The position numbers and the translations under genes were made by a program. 10,255 bases of DNA from Bacteroidales bacterium (GTDB lineage: Bacteria; Bacteroidota; Bacteroidia; Bacteroidales; Bacteroidaceae), in assembly GCA_004558865.1 (NCBI GenBank), contig SFCY01000080.1, forward strand, positions 1-10,255. The letters are read 5' to 3'. This document shows positions 1 through 5,282 of the stretch, piece after piece. The notes below the pieces were generated by a model. The model worked only from the letters and a program-made list of their open reading frames with translations, made no database searches and was not told the DNA's origin. Positions within the stretch are counted from its first letter, which is position 1. Each line of letters begins with the position of its first letter.

Positions 1-112
1 AGACTTGACGTTTTGAGACCGATAGATGCAGAAGACGACCGAAACGACAACTGCACTTTATCGATTATTCTATCAGCCTAATTTATAGAACCAGCCTTAT
101 GAGATCTGAATA
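1..112. other. Left-edge spacer, no gene seen
   Basis: No convincing coding frame, RNA or promoter is visible between the window edge and the terminator that follows fabH. The minus-strand reading has no ATG start with a sensible frame. In many Bacteroidota the yceD-rpmF-fabH cluster continues into era and der (known from the family, not seen here). If that gene follows, it begins beyond the left edge and behind a terminator. Confidence 0.5.
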
Positions 113-157
113 GAAAAAGGGGGCACCGAGGGATAGAGAAGTCCCAAGGTGCCTCCT
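113..157 (-). terminator. Rho-independent terminator after fabH
   Basis: On the minus strand, ten bases at 148-157 pair with 118-127 (core GGCACC/GGTGCC, with one weak position near the base). A run of T follows, corresponding to the A run at 114-118. The loop can form a small inner stem (GGGA with TCCC). It starts 27 bases past the fabH stop, a normal distance for the end of this operon. Confidence 0.8.
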
Positions 158-183
158 TTATAATATGGTGATAAAGAAAAATC

Positions 184-1194
184 CTATTTCACGCTGTCGC
201 CGTCGTAGCCCCACTTGTAGAACGAGGCGCCATGGACAAAGCCCGCGCCGAAGGCGGTGAAGATGACGTTGTCGCCCTTCTTGAGCTTCCGCTCGCTGTC
301 CCACATGGCAAGTGGGATGGTGGCGGCGGAAGTGTTGCCGTAGTGGTCGATGTTGATGATCACCTTGTCCATGTCTATCTCGGCGCGCTTGGCCACGGCC
401 TCGATGATGCGGCGGTTGGCCTCGTGGGGGATGATCCAGCTCACGTCGTCGTGGGTGAGGTTGTTGCGGCGCATGACCTCCAGCACGTCGTCGCTCATGT
501 CGGTGACGGCATAGCGGAACACGGTGCGCCCCTCCTGGTAGAGGTAGTGCAGCCGATGGTCCACGGTGAAGTGGCTGGCCGGACATACGCTGCCGCCCGC
601 CTTGAGGTGGAGGAAAGGCAGCCCCTTGCCGTCGGTGCGCAGGAAGGAGTTCTGGTAGCCCACACCCTCTTCCTCGGTGGCCTCAAGCAGCACGGCACCC
701 GCCCCATCGCCGAAGAGCACGCAGGTCTGGCGGTCGGTGTAGTCGACCAACGACGACATCTTGTCGGCTCCGATGACGATGATTTTCTTGTAGCGGCCGC
801 TCTGGATCATGGACGAGGCCACGTCGAGCGTGTAGAGGAAGCCACAGCAGGCAGCCTCGAAGTCGAAGGCGAAGGCGTTCTTGAGTCCCAGCTTGCCCAG
901 CACGATGCTGGCCGTGGAGGGGAACTTGTAGTCTGGCGTGGTGGTGGTTACAATCAGGGCATCAATGGTGTCGGGGTCCACACCCGTCTTTTCGATGAGC
1001 TGCCGGGCGGCCTTGCGGGCCATGTAGCTCGTGCCGAGTCCCTCCTCGGTGAGGATATGGCGCTCCTTGATGCCGACACGCGTCGTAATCCACTCGTCAC
1101 TGGTGTCCACCATGCGCGACAGCTCCTCGTTGGTGAGGATATAGTCGGGCACGTAGCCTCCAATACCAGTGATTACCGCGTTGATCTTTCCCAT
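184..1194 (-). CDS. fabH: Beta-ketoacyl-ACP synthase III (FabH)
   Basis: FabH condenses an acyl-CoA primer, usually acetyl-CoA or a branched acyl-CoA, with malonyl-ACP to start type II fatty acid synthesis in the cytoplasm. The 336-residue length is normal for the family. The thiolase-fold catalytic triad is visible: Cys116 in FEAACCGFLY, His257 in IIPHEANRR and Asn287 in DHYGNTSAA. The N-terminal GIGGYVPD and DEWITTRVGIKER blocks and the C-terminal AFGAGFVHGA block are also typical. The residue after the catalytic Cys is a second Cys (117), where many homologues have Ser, and the His motif reads HEAN rather than the common HQAN. The ATG overlaps the rpmF stop by one base (TAATG), which suggests translational coupling. 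It is the last gene of the yceD-rpmF-fabH operon. Primer preference (straight or branched) cannot be read from the sequence. Confidence 0.95.
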   Translation of the reverse strand: MGKINAVITGIGGYVPDYILTNEELSRMVDTSDEWITTRVGIKERHILTEEGLGTSYMARKAARQLIEKTGVDPDTIDALIVTTTTPDYKFPSTASIVLGKLGLKNAFAFDFEAACCGFLYTLDVASSMIQSGRYKKIIVIGADKMSSLVDYTDRQTCVLFGDGAGAVLLEATEEEGVGYQNSFLRTDGKGLPFLHLKAGGSVCPASHFTVDHRLHYLYQEGRTVFRYAVTDMSDDVLEVMRRNNLTHDDVSWIIPHEANRRIIEAVAKRAEIDMDKVIINIDHYGNTSAATIPLAMWDSERKLKKGDNVIFTAFGAGFVHGASFYKWGYDGDSVK

Positions 1195-1379
1195 TATTCA
1201 GCGGCTTCCTTTTCCACAGCCACCATACCGCGATAGTAACCGCAAGAGGGGCATACCGTGTGGTAAACATAGTAGGCGCCGCAGTTGGGGCATACTGCAA
1301 GTGTGGGGACTACTGCCTTGTCGTGAGTTCTACGCTTGAGCGTACGAGTCTTTGATTGTCTTCTTTTAGGATGTGCCAT
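1194..1379 (-). CDS. rpmF: 50S ribosomal protein L32
   Basis: This is a small zinc-ribbon protein of the large ribosomal subunit. The 61-residue product starts MAHPKRRQSKTR, the hallmark L32 N-terminus, which is basic for rRNA contact. Four cysteines follow in two CxxC knuckles (Cys30 and Cys33 in CPNC, Cys43 and Cys46 in CPSC), so this is the zinc-binding form of L32 rather than a Cys-less paralogue. It lies 20 bases after the yceD stop and overlaps fabH by one base. The yceD-rpmF-fabH order is a widely conserved arrangement. No promoter of its own is evident, so expression probably comes from the promoter before yceD. Confidence 0.97.
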   Translation of the reverse strand: MAHPKRRQSKTRTLKRRTHDKAVVPTLAVCPNCGAYYVYHTVCPSCGYYRGMVAVEKEAAE

Positions 1380-1399
1380 TTTGAAATTGATTTTTTTGT

Positions 1400-1912
1400 T
1401 TATTTCTTGAGTTTTCTAAGAGCGTCCCAGCGTGGGTCGGAGTCGTCGTCGCTGTCGCCATCGTCTCTTCGGGAAACGGAGTATTCGTCAAGAAGACTCA
1501 TCATGGCAGCGTTGCATTTTCCAGGTGCATGCACGTGCCTGATTGGTACTGCGAGGTTGACAAACTCGTAGACGAGCCATGAGATGTCGAGCACGCCATT
1601 CTCGCGCGCCACGACAATGGGGTCGTCGTCGCTGCGGTCTTCGTCGCCAAGCTTGCAGGCAATGGCCTGGTCGGCCACTATGGGCTGCTCCATGTCGTCG
1701 AGGCACAGGTCGCAGGGAACCACCACCACGCCCTCGATGTGGAACTTGAGCTCGAAGAAGGTGCCGGTGCGGCACACCGACAGGTCACAGCGCAACTTGC
1801 CTTTCTTCAGGGACGCGCCATCGAGGCGGCCGAAGAAGCCGTCGTCAAGCGGAAAGCTCATCTCGGTGAGCCCTTCCTTCAAGTCGCGAAGGTCTATCTG
1901 AAAATCGTCCAT
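1400..1912 (-). CDS. yceD: YceD/DUF177 family protein
   Basis: The 170-residue cytoplasmic protein belongs to the DUF177 (YceD) family, which is almost always encoded just before rpmF. Homologues have been linked to 23S rRNA accumulation and large-subunit assembly; that role is family knowledge, not shown here. Visible signs are a CDLC pair (Cys67, Cys70), an IRHVHAPGKC segment with Cys133, an acidic low-complexity stretch at about 150-160 (DDGDSDDDSD), and the typical tail PRWDALRKLK. The Cys and His residues could bind a metal, which is an inference. The ATG at 1912 sits about 26 bases below a good -7 box, which supports this start. First gene of the operon. Confidence 0.9.
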   Translation of the reverse strand: MDDFQIDLRDLKEGLTEMSFPLDDGFFGRLDGASLKKGKLRCDLSVCRTGTFFELKFHIEGVVVVPCDLCLDDMEQPIVADQAIACKLGDEDRSDDDPIVVARENGVLDISWLVYEFVNLAVPIRHVHAPGKCNAAMMSLLDEYSVSRRDDGDSDDDSDPRWDALRKLKK

Positions 1913-1937
1913 TGCGCTAATCCACTCTTTTGGACTG

Positions 1938-1967
1938 CAAAGTTACTAATTTTTTCTGATTATCAAG
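1938..1967 (-). promoter_or_regulatory. Bacteroidota-type promoter for yceD-rpmF-fabH
   Basis: Reading the minus strand, a CTTG element (1964-1967) precedes TAACTTTG (1938-1945) by 18 bases. This closely matches the Bacteroides sigma-factor consensus (TTTG, 19-21 bases, TAnnTTTG). The -7 box lies about 26 bases upstream of the yceD ATG, giving a short leader. Confidence 0.75.
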
Positions 1968-2042
1968 TCTTTATCGGTTAAAAAATGAAAAAAAAGTGAT
2001 TTGGCTGTTTTCAGAGGGGCAACGGAAGCGCGCGGGCGGCGC

Positions 2043-2065
2043 GGCAGCCTCGAAGAGAGGCTGCC
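2043..2065. repeat. Perfect 9-bp hairpin
   Basis: GGCAGCCTC (2043-2051) pairs perfectly with GAGGCTGCC (2057-2065) around a 5-base GAAGA loop. It stands between two divergent promoters, and neither strand has a proper T run, so it does not look like a terminator of a neighbouring gene. It may be a degraded repeat or a leftover element. Confidence 0.55.
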
Positions 2066-2183
2066 TTTCCCTGGCAGGCAGGCGCAGCCTGAGTGGTGGG
2101 GGATTGTGGTGAGCATCCGCCGCAGGGGCCGCACATGATGTATACATGCAGTTGGCTTTCACGCGTCCCCCCGTTGGGTGATT

Positions 2184-2245
2184 ACTCCCCTCCCTTCGGA
2201 GGGAGGGGCTTGGGGGGGGGGTGGGTCTTCCCCCTCTTTGCAGCT
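2184..2245. repeat. GC-rich palindromic intergenic element, copy 1
   Basis: CCCCTCCCT (2187-2195) pairs with AGGGAGGGG (2200-2208) around TCGG. A G-rich stretch follows, with ten consecutive G at 2212-2221, then GTGGGTCTTC and a CTCTTTGCA end. Bases 2184-2210 are identical to 10084-10110, and the sequence beyond remains similar, so this is a dispersed element. Similar C/T-rich, TTCGG-centred intergenic repeats are, from memory, common in Bacteroidota genomes; function is unknown. Confidence 0.7.
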
Positions 2246-2303
2246 TGGCAGTGAGGTGCAATGAATGATTTATCCCAATTACTTGTTAAAATTGTCACAG
2301 ACT

Positions 2304-2335
2304 GTTGGGATAATCAAAATAAATGCCTATTTTTG
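2304..2335 (+). promoter_or_regulatory. Bacteroidota-type promoter for the MaoC-ptb-buk unit
   Basis: GTTG (2304-2307) is followed after 20 bases by TATTTTTG (2328-2335), which fits the TTTG, 19-21 bases, TAnnTTTG pattern. Transcription would start near 2342, roughly 16 bases before the ATG at 2358. This placement rules out the longer in-frame start at 2265 for the next gene. Confidence 0.7.
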
Positions 2336-2357
2336 TAGACGGAAAACAAAAAGCAAA

Positions 2358-2822
2358 ATGAGTAAACTTATCATCAACTCCTACGAGGAGTTCGCAGCCC
2401 ATTTGGGACAGAAGCTTGGCGAGAGCGAATGGCTCACCGTGGACCAGGAGCGCATCAACAAGTTCGCCGACGCCACCCTCGACCATCAGTGGATCCACGT
2501 GGATGTGGAGCGGGCCAAGAGCGAGAGTCCCTACAAGAGCACCATCGCACACGGCTACCTCACCCTCTCCCTGCTCCCCTACCTGTGGGGGCAGATCATC
2601 GAGGTGAACAACCTGAAGATGATGGTGAACTATGGCATGGACAAGATGCGCTTCGGGGCTCCCGTCGTCACGGGCAGCAGGGTGAGGCTCGTGGCCTCGC
2701 TCAAGGGCATCGAGAACCTGCGCGGCATCTGCAAGACGCAGATCGAGTTCGCCATCGAGATAGAGGGACAGCGCAAGCCCGCCCTGCAAGGCGTCGCCGC
2801 TTTCCTCTACTATTTCAAGTAG
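2358..2822 (+). CDS. MaoC-like hot-dog (R)-enoyl-CoA hydratase family protein
   Basis: The 154-residue protein has the single hot-dog fold layout of MaoC/NodN-type dehydratases, which hydrate trans-2-enoyl-CoA or a similar thioester. The hydratase motif is present: FADATLDHQWIH places Asp42 and His47 five residues apart, as in the Asp/His catalytic dyad of PhaJ-type enzymes, followed by STIAHGYLTLSL (His65, Gly66). The start was set at 2358 because the likely promoter at 2304-2335 falls inside the longer frame beginning at 2265, and the A-rich AAGCAAA before this ATG suits Bacteroidota initiation. The gene is 121 bases upstream of ptb with a hairpin but no T run between, so the three genes are probably one transcript. 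The substrate is unknown; a short-chain or branched enoyl-CoA feeding Ptb is an inference from context. Confidence 0.85.
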   Translation: MSKLIINSYEEFAAHLGQKLGESEWLTVDQERINKFADATLDHQWIHVDVERAKSESPYKSTIAHGYLTLSLLPYLWGQIIEVNNLKMMVNYGMDKMRFGAPVVTGSRVRLVASLKGIENLRGICKTQIEFAIEIEGQRKPALQGVAAFLYYFK

Positions 2823-2830
2823 CCCCAACC

Positions 2831-2864
2831 CATGCCGTGCGCCCCCAAGGAGGCGCATGGCATG
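2831..2864 (+). promoter_or_regulatory. Intercistronic hairpin between the MaoC gene and ptb
   Basis: Thirteen bases at 2831-2843 pair with 2852-2864 (one G-T pair) around an 8-base loop, CCCAAGGA. It begins 8 bases after the MaoC-gene stop. There is no T run on either side, so termination is unlikely. An mRNA-processing or stabilising hairpin that sets the ratio of upstream to downstream message is a reasonable inference. Confidence 0.6.
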
Positions 2865-2943
2865 AGTCACAACAGCCTGCAATCACACGACCATCGCCAA
2901 CCCACAACAACAGCAGAACCTTTCCTAAACTAAAAATAGAAAA

Positions 2944-3783
2944 ATGACAAACATCAAAGACTTCAGTGCCTTGACGCAGCTTCTTGCCCAAAAAGGCACA
3001 CGCAAGAGAATCGTAGTGGTGAATCCCGAAGACGAGTCCACCCGCTGGGCCCTTGAGAGGGCACGCCACGAGGGACTGTGCGAGACCATCATCGTGGACG
3101 ACGAGGACAGGACCGTCGCCGCCCAGAAAGCCGTCGCCCTGATACGCGAGAAGAAAGGCGACGTGCTGATGAAGGGATTCATCAACACCGACGTGCTGCT
3201 CCACGCCATCCTCAACAAGGAACACGGAATCCTGGAGCCGGGAAGCGTGATGACCCACATCACGGCGGCCTCCATACCCGGATATGACAAACTGCTCTTC
3301 TTCACCGACGCCGCTGTGATTCCCATCCCCACCCAGGAACAGCGCGTGCAGCAGGTGAGGTACATGGTGGACATCTGCCACAACTTCGGCATTGAGGTGC
3401 CGCGCATATCCCTCATCCACAGCTCGGAGAAGGTGGACGCACGCCACTTCCCCTACACCGAGGGCTACCTCACCATCAAGGACATGGCACAGAACGGCGA
3501 GTTCGGGAAATGCGTCATCGACGGGCCGCTCGACCTGAAGACCTCCTGCGACCAGCACGCCATGCAGGTGAAGGGCATCAAGTCGCCCATCAACGGGCAC
3601 GCCGACGCTCTCATCTTCCCCAACATCCAGACGGGCAACGTGTTCTACAAGACCATCACGCTCTTCTGCAATGCCACTACGGCCGCCATCCTGCAGGGCA
3701 CTCACGTGCCGGTGGTGCTGCCCTCACGCGGCGACTCTCCCGAGACAAAGTTCAACTCCATCGCACTGGCATGCGCCATCTAA
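2944..3783 (+). CDS. ptb: Phosphate butyryltransferase
   Basis: Ptb exchanges the CoA of butyryl-CoA, or a related acyl-CoA, for phosphate, giving an acyl-phosphate for the kinase encoded next. The 279-residue protein belongs to the phosphate acetyl/butyryl transferase family and is slightly shorter than the usual length of about 300. Conserved blocks are DVLMKGFINTD (73-83), the ITAAS and FFTDAAV segments (106-125), VIDGPLDLKTS (191-201), GHADALIFPNIQTGNVFYK (218-236) and VVLPSRGDSPETKFNSIALA (257-276). The start has an A-rich leader (CTAAAAATAGAAAA). The stop is 15 bases before buk. The immediate buk partner favours Ptb over phosphate acetyltransferase. Real substrates could include isobutyryl- or isovaleryl-CoA. 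Confidence 0.92.
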   Translation: MTNIKDFSALTQLLAQKGTRKRIVVVNPEDESTRWALERARHEGLCETIIVDDEDRTVAAQKAVALIREKKGDVLMKGFINTDVLLHAILNKEHGILEPGSVMTHITAASIPGYDKLLFFTDAAVIPIPTQEQRVQQVRYMVDICHNFGIEVPRISLIHSSEKVDARHFPYTEGYLTIKDMAQNGEFGKCVIDGPLDLKTSCDQHAMQVKGIKSPINGHADALIFPNIQTGNVFYKTITLFCNATTAAILQGTHVPVVLPSRGDSPETKFNSIALACAI

Positions 3784-3798
3784 CCACCGCCCAAGCCT

Positions 3799-4857
3799 AT
3801 GTTCAAGCTTTTGATTATCAATCCCGGTTCCACATCCACCAAAATCGGTGTGTATGAGGATGAGAAACAAGTATTCGTGGAGGACATCCCCCACACGGTG
3901 GAAGAGCTGCAGAAGTATGACGAGGTGACCGACCAGTTCAACATGCGCAAGCAGTTGGTCGTCGACGAGCTGAAGAAACGAAACATCCCATTGAAGTTCG
4001 ACGCTGTGGTGGGCAGAGGCGGACTGTCGCGCGAGGTGGAGAGCGGCGTCTACGAGGTGAACCAGCACATGGTGCAGGATGCCTTCTACGCCATCCACAA
4101 GCACGCGTGCGACTTGGGGTGCATCATCGCCTATGAGATAGCCAACGAGATCGGATGCAGAAGCTACATCGCCGACCCGGGACGGGTGGACGAGCTGTCG
4201 CCACTGCAGAAGGTCACCGGCACGCCCCTCATCAACCGCATCTGCATCTGGCACGCGCTCAACCAAAAGGCCATCGCGCGCAGGTTCGCCGCCGAGCACA
4301 AGACAAGATACGAGGACCTGAACCTCATCATGTGCCACCTCGGCGGTGGAATCTCGATTGCCGCCCACGACCACGGACGAGCCATCGACGCCAACAACGC
4401 ACTCGACGGCGAGGGGCCGTTCTCGCCCGAACGCACGGGAACCCTGCCCGTGGGCGACCTCATCCGGCTCTGCTTCTCGGGCAAATTCACCGAGAACGAG
4501 CTGCTCAAGCGCATAGCCGGAAAATCGGGCATGATAGCCCTCATGGGCACCAACGACATGAGGGAGATTGAGCGGAGAGTCAACGAGGGAGACGAGAAGG
4601 CCAAGCTCTACACCGACGCCATGATATGGCACACGGCCAAATACATCGCCGCGGAAGGAGCCGTGCTGTGCGGAAAAGTGGACGCCATAATCCTCACGGG
4701 TGGATTGTGCCGAAGCGAATACATCACCGGCGGACTGAAGAAGCGGCTGGACTGGATGGCACCGGTATACCTCTATCCAGGACAAGACGAAATGAAAGCC
4801 CTCGCCCTCAACACGCTCCACGTGCTTAGAGGAGAGTGGGAGGCCAAACAATACTAA
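3799..4857 (+). CDS. buk: Butyrate kinase
   Basis: Buk transfers phosphate from butyryl-phosphate to ADP, giving butyrate and ATP, the energy-yielding last step after Ptb. The 352-residue protein is of the usual length for the butyrate branch of the acetokinase family. ASKHA-fold signatures are visible: the N-terminal phosphate loop IINPGSTSTKIGVYED (6-21), HLGGGISIAAHDHGRAIDA (180-198), GEGPFSPERTGTLP (204-217) and the adenosine-motif ILTGGL (298-303). The Pro-Gly-Ser-Thr-Ser-Thr loop matches butyrate kinases rather than acetate kinases, which typically carry NxGSSSxK. It starts 15 bases after the ptb stop and ends 28 bases before a strong terminator. Branched-chain fatty acid kinase activity is a possible alternative. 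Confidence 0.94.
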   Translation: MFKLLIINPGSTSTKIGVYEDEKQVFVEDIPHTVEELQKYDEVTDQFNMRKQLVVDELKKRNIPLKFDAVVGRGGLSREVESGVYEVNQHMVQDAFYAIHKHACDLGCIIAYEIANEIGCRSYIADPGRVDELSPLQKVTGTPLINRICIWHALNQKAIARRFAAEHKTRYEDLNLIMCHLGGGISIAAHDHGRAIDANNALDGEGPFSPERTGTLPVGDLIRLCFSGKFTENELLKRIAGKSGMIALMGTNDMREIERRVNEGDEKAKLYTDAMIWHTAKYIAAEGAVLCGKVDAIILTGGLCRSEYITGGLKKRLDWMAPVYLYPGQDEMKALALNTLHVLRGEWEAKQY

Positions 4858-4884
4858 TGCCTATATCATTATTGTGAAGAGACA

Positions 4885-4927
4885 AGGGGAATGCGCCGCA
4901 GGCATCGCGGGCATTCTCCTTTTTTTT
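4885..4927 (+). terminator. Strong rho-independent terminator after buk
   Basis: AGGGGAATGC (4885-4894) pairs with GCATTCTCCT (4911-4920), including one G-T pair. The stem is extended inside by CCGC with GCGG around AGGCATC. Eight T (4920-4927) follow at once. This is a canonical terminator for the MaoC-ptb-buk transcript. Confidence 0.9.
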
Positions 4928-5204
4928 CGCCTACAAGCAGACCCGAAAGAAGCTGGCCCTCTGTTGGCTCCTTCCAACGAGGGGAAGGGAAACTTTCGCC
5001 AAAGACGCACATCCAAAAAAACGACAGCAGGGGACGCGCCTCGAGCCGACCAACAAGCAACCTCACGCAAAGCGCTAAGGACGCAAGGAACGCAAAGGCC
5101 ACCCCCGCTGCAGGGAATCTGCCTCGAGCCGACCCGAAAGGAATGCTCGGCAGCCTATCCTGCCATCCGCCCTCACGGCGAACGACAATTGTGAATGACG
5201 AAAT
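4928..5204. other. Convergent spacer with degraded repeats, no gene
   Basis: This spacer lies between two convergent terminators. No frame here resembles a protein. It contains an imperfect palindrome around 4956-4988 (GTTGG/CCAAC and CCTTCC/GGAAGG pairings), a 14-base direct repeat GCCTCGAGCCGACC near 5038-5051 and at 5121-5134, the repeated string GACCCGAAAG, and an iterated CGCAAAG/ACGCAAGG stretch at about 5068-5097. This looks like decayed intergenic repeat material. Confidence 0.5.
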
Positions 5205-5258
5205 GAAAAAAGCGGCCGGCATGTGGCCTGCACTGAGCAGACTGCATACCGGCCGCTT
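5205..5258 (-). terminator. Rho-independent terminator after the GH85 gene
   Basis: On the minus strand, 14 bases at 5245-5258 pair with 5210-5223 (one G-T pair; core GCGGCCGG/CCGGCCGC) around a 21-base loop, and a T run follows (the A run at 5206-5210). It begins 24 bases after the stop codon of the large hydrolase. The plus strand has no T run at the other side, so it works for the minus strand only. Confidence 0.9.
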
Positions 5259-5282
5259 GCTATGAGCGTGGCTCTACGGAGA

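Larger units (their letters stand above)
1968..2303. other. Spacer between divergent promoters, non-coding
   Basis: About 335 bases separate the yceD promoter (minus) from the MaoC-gene promoter (plus). No gene is supported. It contains a perfect 9-bp hairpin (2043-2065), a 10-bp palindrome ATGTATACAT (2138-2147) and a GC-rich palindromic element (2184-2245) that recurs near the right end of the window. Open frames across it read through repeat sequence and are not credible proteins. Confidence 0.6.

Noticed and set aside
232..1236. Long plus-strand open frame (334 codons) opposite fabH
   Set aside because: It is a shadow of fabH. The minus strand has clear catalytic motifs, while this frame has biased composition (Val, Gly, His rich) and no recognisable domain.
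1971..2261. Minus-strand 96-codon frame in the divergent spacer
   Set aside because: It translates the palindromic repeat (PSLRREG-type peptide) and would extend across the yceD promoter; there is no evidence for a gene.
2265..2357. 31-residue N-terminal extension of the MaoC-like protein
   Set aside because: A good promoter lies within it (2304-2335), and hot-dog hydratases of this type normally begin near the ATG at 2358.
3724..4851. Long minus-strand open frame (375 codons) opposite buk
   Set aside because: It is antisense to an unmistakable butyrate kinase; open antisense frames are expected in GC-rich coding DNA. A similar frame opposite ptb (2815-3705) was rejected for the same reason.
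4869..5265. Overlapping small frames on both strands after buk
   Set aside because: They run over terminators and repeat pieces, overlap each other, and resemble no protein.
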